In this document: positions 7,743-16,500 of the stretch, in pieces
How the letters are laid out: every line of letters begins with the position of its first letter
Numbering within the stretch: position 1 is the first letter of the stretch
DNA from: Aquimarina mytili
GTDB lineage: Bacteria > Bacteroidota > Bacteroidia > Flavobacteriales > Flavobacteriaceae
Length of the DNA: 64,000 bases
Direction of reading: 5' to 3'
Assembly (NCBI RefSeq): GCF_016735115.1
Contig: NZ_JAERQJ010000004.1
Coordinates: 372,001-436,000, forward strand
Notes under the pieces: generated by a model
Told to the model about the DNA's origin: nothing
Databases searched by the model: none
Seen by the model: the letters and a program-made list of their open reading frames with translations, nothing else
Translations under genes and position numbers: made by a program

Positions 7743-9683
7743 TTATAAGATGGTCGATTTAATTTTCTTCCACAACTTACTTAAAATGTAGGTGGCAACA
7801 ATGACAACTATTGTTAAAATAATTGCAAATGTATACCTTCCATAAATCCAGTATCCAGTGGCAAAAAGCACGCCATAAATTAGTACACATCCCACCAACA
7901 TAGCCAAAATACCCGAAGGCACACTCCATTGACTAAAATCGGTTTTGATAGAGACTTGTTGTTTTTCTGCAGCTTCTAGTGTTGATTTCCAACCGGGGCC
8001 ACCTGGTTGAATTTTTTTGTAAAAGTTGAATAAAACAGCATCATCTTCCGGTTTTGTTATAAAGGTAACCACTACCCAAATGATAGTTGTTATACCGACC
8101 ACAAGAAGGTATTTTGACCATGCGGGTAGCATTCCTCCTTCAAATAGAGCTAGATTAACAGATTCTAAATTGAAAATTATAGATACAATTCCTGATGCAA
8201 ACATTCCTGAGATCTCACTCCAAGCATTAATACGCCACCAAAACCATCTTAGAATAAAGATTAATCCTGTACCAGCACCAAACATAATAATATAATCAAA
8301 GATTTGTTTGGCATTGGTTAGCTTAAGCGCTAAAACGGTACTTATAATCATTAAAACAGCAGTAGAAATTCTACCTACTAATACCAATTCTTTTTCTGAA
8401 GCATTTTTATTGACTTGTTGGACATAAAAATCATTTACTATATACGAGGAACCCCAATTAAGATGCGTAGAAATTGTTGACATAAAAGCAGCAATTAATG
8501 ACGCTAATACAAGTCCTAATAACCCTGAAGGCAATCGGGTAAGCATTGCCGAATATGCTAAATCATGTCCAATTTTATCCTTTTGTACTTTTTCTTCAGG
8601 GAAAGCTTGACGTATAGCGGTAAGCCCTTCGGACGCAAAATAGTAGGTGTCCATACGCTCTTTTTCTTTATCGGTAAGTGCTCTGGTTTCTTCTAATTTT
8701 TGCATCTCGATGTAATTGTACTTTGCCGCTTCCATAGTATTAGCATCATCTTTTGGGTAAAGAACCAATGAAGCTAAAGCCACTAAAATCCATGGCCACG
8801 GACGTATAGCATAATGCATAATATTGAAGAAAAAAGTAGCACCAATGGCATGATTTTCATCTTTTGCAGCAAGCATACGTTGTGCTATATAACCACCACC
8901 ACCAGGTTCTCCACCGGGATACCAAGAGCTCCACCATTGCACCGCTAGTGGGATGATTAGTAGAGTAATTAACAACTCGGTATTATCAAAATCTGGTAAA
9001 AGAGAGATTTTATCTACTACCTGTGGGTGCGTAATCAAGTTTGTAACACCATTTACTTCTGGAAGATTAATACAATAATAGGCCGCGCCTATAGCTCCTA
9101 CCATTGCAGTAAAAAATAATACAAAATCGGTATATACTACACCTCTAAAACCGCCGACCGCACTAAATACTACTGTAATTAAAGCGGCTATTCCAACAGT
9201 ATAGAGGGGATCTAATCCGAGCATAACCTGACTGATTTTTATTGCGGCGAGAGTAACACCAGACATGGCAAGTACATTAAAGATTACACCTAGATATAAA
9301 GCTCTAAATCCTCTTAAAAAATGCGCAGGTTTTCCACCATAACGCAGGTCGTAGAACTCGATGTCGGTATTTACATTAGATTTCCGCCAAAGTTTGGCAT
9401 ATACAAATACGGTAAGTAAACCGGTGATTAGAAAAGCCCACCATGCCCAATTGCCAGAAACCCCTCCTTTTCGTACAATGTCTGTTACAAGGTTTGGTGT
9501 ATCTGTAGAGAATGTAGTTGCAACCATGGATAACCCTAAAAGCCACCAAGGCATATTTCTTCCCGAAAGGAAAAATTCGCTTGTGTTTTTTCCGGATTTT
9601 TTAGAAACTACAATTCCTATAACCAGGGTTAGGGTAAAGAAAGAAAATATTAAAATAAGGTCTAGGGTAGATAATGTGATCAT
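7743..9683 (-). CDS. Sodium:solute symporter (SSS family), candidate GlcNAc/amino-sugar importer
   Basis: A 646-residue polytopic inner-membrane protein. The opening segment LDLILIFSFFTLTLVIGIVV is followed by the SSS signature FFLSGRNMPWWLLGLSMVATTFSTDTPN, with the small-residue/Ser-Thr sodium site. It goes on through EFYDLRYGGKPAHFLRGFRA, VFSAVGGFRGVVYTDF and a late AFMSTISTHLNWGSSYIVNDFY, the usual TM8 sodium-site region. A cytosolic insert of roughly 70 residues (AAKYNYIEMQKLEETRALTDKE and on) interrupts the middle. SSS proteins co-transport sugars, amino acids or carboxylates with sodium. The gene is 12 bp after the LytTR regulator and divergent from a chitin SusC/SusD set. Uptake of GlcNAc or a chitin-derived dimer is therefore the leading inference, not a demonstrated function. 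Confidence 0.9.
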   Translation of the reverse strand: MITLSTLDLILIFSFFTLTLVIGIVVSKKSGKNTSEFFLSGRNMPWWLLGLSMVATTFSTDTPNLVTDIVRKGGVSGNWAWWAFLITGLLTVFVYAKLWRKSNVNTDIEFYDLRYGGKPAHFLRGFRALYLGVIFNVLAMSGVTLAAIKISQVMLGLDPLYTVGIAALITVVFSAVGGFRGVVYTDFVLFFTAMVGAIGAAYYCINLPEVNGVTNLITHPQVVDKISLLPDFDNTELLITLLIIPLAVQWWSSWYPGGEPGGGGYIAQRMLAAKDENHAIGATFFFNIMHYAIRPWPWILVALASLVLYPKDDANTMEAAKYNYIEMQKLEETRALTDKEKERMDTYYFASEGLTAIRQAFPEEKVQKDKIGHDLAYSAMLTRLPSGLLGLVLASLIAAFMSTISTHLNWGSSYIVNDFYVQQVNKNASEKELVLVGRISTAVLMIISTVLALKLTNAKQIFDYIIMFGAGTGLIFILRWFWWRINAWSEISGMFASGIVSIIFNLESVNLALFEGGMLPAWSKYLLVVGITTIIWVVVTFITKPEDDAVLFNFYKKIQPGGPGWKSTLEAAEKQQVSIKTDFSQWSVPSGILAMLVGCVLIYGVLFATGYWIYGRYTFAIILTIVVIVATYILSKLWKKIKSTIL

Positions 9684-9695
9684 TAAGATGATTTT

Positions 9696-10421
9696 TTAAA
9701 TGTGTAAATCTTTATTGTTGCTAAAAATAGTGTCTTTTACGTGTTTAACATAGTTACGTCCAATAGGAATTTTTTTGGAGTCGATCTCCACCAGATTTCC
9801 TTCTACTGATTTTATTTTATCTATGGCGATAGTGTAAGATCGATGTACACGTATAAAGTTAGAGTTAGGTAACTCTTCAGTAATACCCGTGAGAGATTTA
9901 TGAACGAGATAATTACCATGTGTTGTAATTACTTTGATATAGTCTTTAAGGCTTTCGATGTATAAAATGTCTTTCAATAGAATTTTTACTAGCTTTTTGT
10001 CAACTTTCAAAAAGATAAAAGGTTCTTTACTTCCCGTGTATTCACCATTTTTTGATTGACTTTGATTAATAGCTTGACTTAATTTATTAACGGTCTTTAA
10101 AAACCTATTAAAAGGAATGGGTTTAACCAAATAATCCAATACATCTAATTCAAAACTTTCTACTGCATATTCTCTATACGCCGTAGTAATAATAATTTGA
10201 TAATTGTGTTTGCTGTTTTTTATAAAATCTAAACCGCTCATTTCGGGCATGTTAATGTCTAAAAACATGGCGTCAACCTGTCCTTGTTCAATAGTTTCTA
10301 GTGCTTCTATAGGATTACTGAAAGAACCTAATAATTCTATATTTTTAAACGAAGCTAAATGTGACTCTATGATTTTTATGGCATAGGGTTCGTCATCGAT
10401 AATTATGCATTTGATGATCAT
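9696..10421 (-). CDS. LytTR-family DNA-binding response regulator
   Basis: A 241-residue regulator. The receiver domain (1-120) has the acidic pair D9/D10, phospho-acceptor D55 in AMFLDINMPEMSG and K100 in DYLVKPI. The C-terminal LytTR DNA-binding domain (about 135-238) shows FLKVDKKLVKILLKDILYIE, an IKVITTHGNYLVHKSL strand pair, FIRVHRSYTIAIDKI and VEIDSKKIPIGRNYV, the standard order. Its start overlaps the kinase stop by 4 bp, a typical LytS/LytT pair. The divergent chitin locus and the adjacent symporter are the most likely targets. A comparable two-component pair sits in the characterised chitin utilisation locus of Flavobacterium johnsoniae, as I recall it. Confidence 0.95.
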   Translation of the reverse strand: MIIKCIIIDDEPYAIKIIESHLASFKNIELLGSFSNPIEALETIEQGQVDAMFLDINMPEMSGLDFIKNSKHNYQIIITTAYREYAVESFELDVLDYLVKPIPFNRFLKTVNKLSQAINQSQSKNGEYTGSKEPFIFLKVDKKLVKILLKDILYIESLKDYIKVITTHGNYLVHKSLTGITEELPNSNFIRVHRSYTIAIDKIKSVEGNLVEIDSKKIPIGRNYVKHVKDTIFSNNKDLHI

Positions 10422-11467
10422 AATATGGGGATTTTCAGTAATACATTAAACGTATTATCTATGATTTTGGTTTCTAAAGAATATCTGTTTTCATATAACA
10501 ATTCTAGGCGACGTCGTACATTTTCGATTCCAATACCATGTTTTTTTTCTTTAGAAGTGTTTACATTAAAATTATTCGTTGCAGAAAAAATGAGCTGCTC
10601 ATCTTTCGCATTTTCAAATTGAATATCCAGAGATACGGCATCATTATTTTTACTCCCATGCTTAAAGCAATTTTCGATAAACGGAAGTAATAAAAGAGGA
10701 GGGATATCAATATCATCAATATTTCCTTTGATCTGTATTTCAGAAGTTATTTTATCTCCATGACGCAACCGCTCTAATTCTAAATAGCTTTGAATGTAAT
10801 TAATTTCATTTAACAAGCCTATTTTAGGTTCTTTAACATCATAGAGTACATATTGCATGATCTCTGATAACTTTAAAACCACATCCGGAGCTTTTTCAGA
10901 TTTTTCTATAGTTAGATAATAAAGGTTGTTTAATGTATTAAAAAAGAAATGTGGTTGTATCTGTGATTTGAGATATTTCAATTCGGTTTGTAGTTGAAGC
11001 TGTTTTAGAGATTCATTCTTTTTACGCTCATATATCCAATCACTGGTAAGTTTTATAGCGGTAACTAGGGCTACGACATAAATTTCTCCAATAGTTACTG
11101 CTACGATATGATTAAAACTATATGCTTTTTGAGCACCTATAGCCTCAGGCCAAATATTACTGGATACTAATAAAAGATTAAGTTCGGTTCTAGCAACATA
11201 TACTACAGTAAGAGAAACAATTGCAGCAATAAAATAAAGTGTAAACTTTCTTTTTAATACGAACTTAGGGATCAGATAGTAGATATGAAAGTATGTAAGA
11301 AAGATATGTATTGTAAATTCAACAAGATTAGACTTTAACGAATACACATAGTCATCAAAATAACTTCCCCAGCGAACAAAATTGACAATGAAATATCCTA
11401 TCCAGAAGAAGAAATGATACTTCACAGGAATCTGATACGAGTATGTTTTTTGTATCCAGTTTGACAT
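10418..11467 (-). CDS. LytS-type sensor histidine kinase
   Basis: A 349-residue membrane kinase. Hydrophobic segments lie at about residues 18-32, 51-66, 75-95 and 120-140, with short loops and no large periplasmic sensor domain. The kinase core begins with a coiled region (KNESLKQLQLQTELKYLKSQ) and the His_kinase motif IQPHFFFNTLNNLYYL with H173. The ATP-binding N box LLPFIENCFKHG follows (N266), and a late HGIGIENVRRRLELLY serves as G box. All are intact. With no obvious ligand domain, it may sense through its membrane part or through a partner such as the symporter. It is the first gene of the minus-strand run, divergent from the SusC gene across 240 bp. Confidence 0.94.
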   Translation of the reverse strand: MSNWIQKTYSYQIPVKYHFFFWIGYFIVNFVRWGSYFDDYVYSLKSNLVEFTIHIFLTYFHIYYLIPKFVLKRKFTLYFIAAIVSLTVVYVARTELNLLLVSSNIWPEAIGAQKAYSFNHIVAVTIGEIYVVALVTAIKLTSDWIYERKKNESLKQLQLQTELKYLKSQIQPHFFFNTLNNLYYLTIEKSEKAPDVVLKLSEIMQYVLYDVKEPKIGLLNEINYIQSYLELERLRHGDKITSEIQIKGNIDDIDIPPLLLLPFIENCFKHGSKNNDAVSLDIQFENAKDEQLIFSATNNFNVNTSKEKKHGIGIENVRRRLELLYENRYSLETKIIDNTFNVLLKIPIL

Positions 11468-11707
11468 TAAATTTTGTTAAGTTTTATGAAAAATTGTTAA
11501 TAAACGTGAAAAAATTATGTGTTTTTTTGTTTAAAAACAAAATACTTCGATAAATATTTTAAAATGTGCATATTCCAAAAAACGTTGGTATACAGAAATA
11601 TGTTGTTCATTGTTTTTTTAATGCTGTTCAGATATTTAATTTCTTTTTCATTTTAATTCATAAAACCTTTAAAACTTAATAAACAAAACAAATCAATCTT
11701 ACATTAC
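11468..11707. promoter_or_regulatory. Divergent control region between the sensor kinase and the chitin SusC gene
   Basis: This 240-bp A+T-rich region must hold promoters for both directions. A TTTTGTTT/AAAAACAAAA near-palindrome lies around 11528-11545. AACGTTGGT at 11581-11589 fits the general LytTR half-site pattern [TA][AC][CA]GTTN[AG][TG] as I remember it. No unambiguous TTG/TAnnTTTG Bacteroidota promoter could be assigned by eye, so start points are left open. Confidence 0.4.
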
Positions 11708-14698
11708 ATGAGAAAAAGTATTTTAATTTTCTCTGCTTTTTTGTCCTTTTTGATTATCGAACAGGTAAAAGCACAGGAAAAAGTAATTTCGGGAACAGTA
11801 ACTTCTAAAGGGGAAAATTCTATGCCTCTGCCAGGAGTTAATGTAGTTGTTAAAGGAACGTCAAAAGGGGTACAAACAGATTTTGATGGAAGGTACAGCA
11901 TCGAAGCATCATCGGGGCAAATTTTAGAATTTAGTTATATAGGATTTACATCTATAACAGTACAAGTTGATGCAATTACTGTAATAGATGTCGCCATGGA
12001 AGAAAGCTTAGAACAACTCGATGATGTTGTAGTTACGGCCCTTGGGATTCAAAAGAGTCGAAAATCGTTAACCTATGCCGCGCAAGATATTAGTGCTGCA
12101 GAATTGACTAAAGTAAAAGATGTTAATCCGGTTAATAGCTTATCGGGTAAAATTGCTGGAGTTGTTGTAAATAGAAGTGCTTCAGGTGTTGGGGGATCTG
12201 TAAAGCTTACCTTGAGAGGAAATACGTCTACAAGAGATAATCAGCCCTTGTACGTAATAGACGGAATCCCATTACTCAATAATTCTGCAATACAACCTAA
12301 TAATTCGTTTGGTGATATTGAAAATGCAGGAAATAGAGATGGAGGAGATGCGCTATCATTGTTAAATCCTGAAGATATTGAAAGTATTACTGTTTTGAAA
12401 GGAGCATCGGCTTCTGCTTTATACGGAAGTCAAGGTTCTAATGGTGTGGTTTTGATTACTACAAAGAAAGGAAAAGCAGGAAAATTTAAAACCAGTTTTT
12501 CTTCTAATGTTACAGTAGATCAAGCAGCATATTTGCTCGATTTTAATGATAGAGCACAGGATAATGTTGATGATTTTTTTGATGTAGGTACTACTACAAT
12601 CAACGCAATGTCTATATCGGGTGGTACAGAAAATGCGCAAACCTATTTTTCATATACAAATACATTTGCTTCTGGTGTAATTCCAACACACAAAGTAAAA
12701 AAGCATACCTTGAATGTTAGAGAAACTGCACAGCTTTTAGATAACAAGATGAAAGTTGATGCAAGTATATTGCTTTCAACTCAAAGTATTCGTAATAAAC
12801 CTATTTCTGGGTTTTACTATAATCCTTTGGTAGGAACATATGCGTTTAATTCTGAAACTGAGAACTTAAGTAATTACGAAACTTTTGAAGAGTTTAATTC
12901 AGAAAGAAACTTGCTAGCACAGCGTTGGTTTAGAGCAACATCAGATATAGAACAAAACCCATATTGGATTTTAAATAGAAATGCTAGTGATGATGAAAAT
13001 CAAAAGCTACTTGCATCATTATCGTTACAATATAAATTTAATGATTGGCTAACAATTCAGACTAGAGGGAGTTATGATAAGAATTTTTACAAATTTGAAA
13101 GAAAAATTCATGCCACTACAGATGGTACATTATCGGCGCCAAATGGGCGATATTTATATAATGATGTAGAAGATACTCAACTCTATGGAGATATCATAGC
13201 AATATTGAATGCTGATATTTCGGAAAGCTTTAGTATTTCTGCAAATGTAGGAACCAGTATTCGAAAATCTGACCTTGGTAAATCCGTATTACTGGATTCT
13301 GGAGTTAGAGGCGATTTAAAAATACCGAACATTTTTACCTTGTCTAATTTTGTAGTAGGTACAACGGGTGTAAATCCTATATTAGAACAACGCATTGCAG
13401 AACAAAAAGAAGTACAATCTATATTTGCAAGTACTACATTAGGGTATAATGATCTATTATTTTTAGATCTTACAGCCCGTAATGATTGGTCTTCTACCGT
13501 ATCAGACCCATTCTTTTATCCGTCTGTTGGGCTTACTGCAATGTTATCAGAGATTTTTGAATTACCAGAAAGCATTACCTATGCAAAAATTAGAGCTTCT
13601 TATGCCGAAGTAGGTAATGATATTCAAAGTTTTGTGAATAATCCAATTAATACTATTGGTACAGGTGCTGGAGGACTTACACCACCAACCATTTTACCTC
13701 TAACCGAATTGCAACCAGAAACACAAAGGTCTTTTGAAATTGGTACTGAATGGAAGTTTTTTAATAACCGTCTTGGTTTTGATCTTGGGTATTACAAAAC
13801 TAATACCATTGATCAATTTATGCTTATAGATGGTGGGGTAGCAGCAGATTTCTTGGCCATTAATGCGGGTGATTTTGAAAATAAAGGAATAGAGGCTTCA
13901 ATAACTTTGGTTCCTATTCAGAATGATAATGTTAGATGGGATGCTAATATTAATTTTGCACAAAACGATAATGAAATTAAAGAACTTGACCCTAGGTTAG
14001 GAAGAGACTTTTTAGAATTGACGCCAATTGATGTTAATTCATATGCATTATTGATACGAAAAGGTGGATCTTTTGGAGATATTTATGGTAGAAAACTTAG
14101 AAAAACTCCAGGAGGACTACCAATACGAAATGCAGATGGTAATTTTACACAAGCGGACCCTGATCAAAATACTCGAGGAGGTTTTGATTTATTAGGGAAT
14201 GCAAATCCTGATTTTGCTTTAGGATGGAATAATAGTATTACATATAAGAATTTCACTTTAAATTTCTTAATAGACGCAAAATTTGGAGGAGAAGTTATGA
14301 GTCTTACCGAAGCTGCAGTAGATGGATTCGGAACTTTAAATAGAACAGGAGAGGTTCGCATTTTTGATGAAGCTACAAACGCCGAAACTACAATACCGGC
14401 AAGAGAATATTATCAAATGATTGGAGGAAGAAACGGATTAACAAGTGAATATATTTATGACGCTACTAATATTCGTTTAGCAGAATTATCTTTTGGATAT
14501 AATTTTAAATTACAAGATAATAGCTTCTTTACCTCTATCACCGCTTCAATAATAGGAAGAAACTTATTTTTCTTTTATAAAGACGCTCCGTATGACCCTA
14601 ATATTTCATTAAGTACAGCCAATGGTCTTCAAGGGATAGACATTTTTGGTTCCCCATCCACTCAAAGCATTGGATTAAATGTAGGACTATCATTTTAA
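11708..14698 (+). CDS. SusC/RagA-type TonB-dependent transporter, probable chitin oligosaccharide importer
   Basis: A 996-residue outer-membrane protein. After a signal peptide (cleavage near KAQEK) comes a carboxypeptidase-regulatory-like domain (about 25-105; VISGTVTSKGENSMPLPGVN and TDFDGRYSIEASSGQ). The plug domain follows: LDDVVVTALGIQKSRKSLTY, then NQPLYVIDGIPLLN and the SusC signature SITVLKGASASALYGSQGSNG. A 22-strand-type barrel runs to the terminal aromatic residue (SIGLNVGLSF). There is no STN domain, so it is not expected to work through a FecR/sigma pair; control by the divergent LytTR system fits. It is 16 bp upstream of its SusD partner and is followed by NagB, GH20 and chitinase genes, which points to chitooligosaccharides as substrate. 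Confidence 0.93.
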   Translation: MRKSILIFSAFLSFLIIEQVKAQEKVISGTVTSKGENSMPLPGVNVVVKGTSKGVQTDFDGRYSIEASSGQILEFSYIGFTSITVQVDAITVIDVAMEESLEQLDDVVVTALGIQKSRKSLTYAAQDISAAELTKVKDVNPVNSLSGKIAGVVVNRSASGVGGSVKLTLRGNTSTRDNQPLYVIDGIPLLNNSAIQPNNSFGDIENAGNRDGGDALSLLNPEDIESITVLKGASASALYGSQGSNGVVLITTKKGKAGKFKTSFSSNVTVDQAAYLLDFNDRAQDNVDDFFDVGTTTINAMSISGGTENAQTYFSYTNTFASGVIPTHKVKKHTLNVRETAQLLDNKMKVDASILLSTQSIRNKPISGFYYNPLVGTYAFNSETENLSNYETFEEFNSERNLLAQRWFRATSDIEQNPYWILNRNASDDENQKLLASLSLQYKFNDWLTIQTRGSYDKNFYKFERKIHATTDGTLSAPNGRYLYNDVEDTQLYGDIIAILNADISESFSISANVGTSIRKSDLGKSVLLDSGVRGDLKIPNIFTLSNFVVGTTGVNPILEQRIAEQKEVQSIFASTTLGYNDLLFLDLTARNDWSSTVSDPFFYPSVGLTAMLSEIFELPESITYAKIRASYAEVGNDIQSFVNNPINTIGTGAGGLTPPTILPLTELQPETQRSFEIGTEWKFFNNRLGFDLGYYKTNTIDQFMLIDGGVAADFLAINAGDFENKGIEASITLVPIQNDNVRWDANINFAQNDNEIKELDPRLGRDFLELTPIDVNSYALLIRKGGSFGDIYGRKLRKTPGGLPIRNADGNFTQADPDQNTRGGFDLLGNANPDFALGWNNSITYKNFTLNFLIDAKFGGEVMSLTEAAVDGFGTLNRTGEVRIFDEATNAETTIPAREYYQMIGGRNGLTSEYIYDATNIRLAELSFGYNFKLQDNSFFTSITASIIGRNLFFFYKDAPYDPNISLSTANGLQGIDIFGSPSTQSIGLNVGLSF

Positions 14699-14714
14699 TT
14701 AAAAGAAAAATATC

Positions 14715-16331
14715 ATGAAAAATATAAGTAAAACAATTCTAAAGACAGCATGGATTTTGTCGCTCTTGTTTTCTTCTTGTACCGATGATTTTGATTCATT
14801 AAATACAAATCCAAATGGATTAACAGATGAACAGAGCGAAGCAGATTTTATAAGTATAGGAGGGCCGTTTAATCCTATTTTCCTAAATATTTATAGATAT
14901 GATCCCGCGTGGAACACTCAATTACAACATAATTTAAATGCCGATACCTTTAGCGGTTATATGGCACCACCAAGACCATTTGTTGGAGGGGTAAATACAA
15001 CAAACTATGGATTTGTAGACTTTTGGGATCAATTTCCATGGGATATCCCATATTCTTCAACAGGAGTAATGCAAAATGCAAGATTAGTCAAAGAACGAGG
15101 AGAAGAAGATTTCCCGTTAATGTATGCCTTAGCTCAGATACTAAGAGTGGAAGCAATGCATCGAGTAACCGATGTGTATGGACCTATAGTATATTCGAAA
15201 TACGGTCTGGATGCTACTTTTGCAGAATATGATTCACAACAAGAAGTTTATAATCAATTTTTTGAAGAACTGGATCAGGCTATAAATACACTATCAACCG
15301 ACCCTACCAACGGCCAGTTTGCCAAATTTGACCTTGTGTATGATGGTGATTTAGCGCAATGGATAAAGTTTGCAAATACACTACGACTGCGATTAGCTAT
15401 AAGAGTCTCAAAAGTTGATCCAGCCAAAGCTCAAATTGAAGGTGAGAAATCACTGTCTGATAGCGGCGGGCTTCTGGAAACCAATGCAGATAACTTTATT
15501 ATAAAGGGTGGCGTAACACATCCACTTACTATATTTAATTCGAGCTGGAATGATGTACGCATGAATGCTTCTATGGAATCTATTTTAGTAGGATATAACG
15601 ACCCTCGAATAGATGAAATGTTTGAAATATCTAATGTTTCTGCTGGAATGTATAAAGGAGTTAGAGGAGGAATGCCTTTACTTGATGGATATACAGATGA
15701 ATTAGATCAAAAGGCGGATTATGAAATATTCTCCAGATTAGGAGATTCTTATATACTTGATAAAGCACCAACCACCAGTATTCAATTAATGACCGCAGCT
15801 GAAGCATATTTCTTAAAAGCAGAAGCTGCTCTAAGAGGCTGGAATGGTGCTGGAGATGCACAATCTAATTATGAAATGGGAATTTCTATTTCTTTTGCAC
15901 AATATGGGTTGTCTGGAAATGCAGCCGTATATATTGCCGATAATACTAGTACACCGATTGATTATATTGATCCTGTTAATGCTTCTAACAATATAAGTGC
16001 ACTTACAACAACCACAATTGCATGGAATAATGGTGATGATAATGAAACTAAATTAGAAAAAATCATTACGCAAAAATGGATAGCCATGTTTCCGGATGGA
16101 CAAGAAGCCTGGAGCGAATTTAGGCGTACTGGATATCCTAAAATATTTCCGGTAGTGGCAAATAATAGTAATGGTACTATTGATACTAATATTCAAATAC
16201 GAAGATTACCTTTTCCTGCTAGCGAGCGTAGTACAAATCCACAGGGAGTTGCAGGGGCCAGAGTTTTATTAAATGGTCCTGATACTGGTGGTACACGATT
16301 ATGGTGGGATGTAAATTCTGGTAATTTTTAA
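14715..16331 (+). CDS. SusD/RagB-type surface lipoprotein (SusD-like), probable chitin-oligosaccharide binding
   Basis: A 538-residue lipoprotein with lipobox SLLFSSC (Cys near residue 23), followed by the acidic TDDFDSLNTNPNG typical of SusD-like group 2 proteins (starch-binding associating with outer membrane). TPR-like helices are visible around EDFPLMYALAQILRVEAMHRV, QWIKFANTLRLRLAIRVSKV and IQLMTAAEAYFLKAEAALRG. It ends with RLPFPASERSTNPQGV and a TGGTRLWWDVN tail, as usual for the family. It forms the hinged lid of the SusC transporter. Only one SusC/SusD pair is present here. After the stop, 169 bp separate it from the nagB fusion with no strong terminator, so read-through is likely. 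Confidence 0.92.
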   Translation: MKNISKTILKTAWILSLLFSSCTDDFDSLNTNPNGLTDEQSEADFISIGGPFNPIFLNIYRYDPAWNTQLQHNLNADTFSGYMAPPRPFVGGVNTTNYGFVDFWDQFPWDIPYSSTGVMQNARLVKERGEEDFPLMYALAQILRVEAMHRVTDVYGPIVYSKYGLDATFAEYDSQQEVYNQFFEELDQAINTLSTDPTNGQFAKFDLVYDGDLAQWIKFANTLRLRLAIRVSKVDPAKAQIEGEKSLSDSGGLLETNADNFIIKGGVTHPLTIFNSSWNDVRMNASMESILVGYNDPRIDEMFEISNVSAGMYKGVRGGMPLLDGYTDELDQKADYEIFSRLGDSYILDKAPTTSIQLMTAAEAYFLKAEAALRGWNGAGDAQSNYEMGISISFAQYGLSGNAAVYIADNTSTPIDYIDPVNASNNISALTTTTIAWNNGDDNETKLEKIITQKWIAMFPDGQEAWSEFRRTGYPKIFPVVANNSNGTIDTNIQIRRLPFPASERSTNPQGVAGARVLLNGPDTGGTRLWWDVNSGNF

Positions 16332-16500
16332 GAATAAGAAGTATCTTTAATAAAGTGATAAAATTAAAAGTTTTTTATGTGCTTTTAAACGTAATTGATA
16401 ATTCGTTTTATGTCATCTGTCGAAAAACTTTTTATTAAAATGATATAGGTGATAGCTTCATTGTACTATAAGCTACTAAACAATTAATTGAAGATAAATA

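Noticed and set aside
16332..16500. Terminator between SusD and nagB
   Set aside because: Only weak complementary stretches without a stable stem and T run were found, so transcription may continue.
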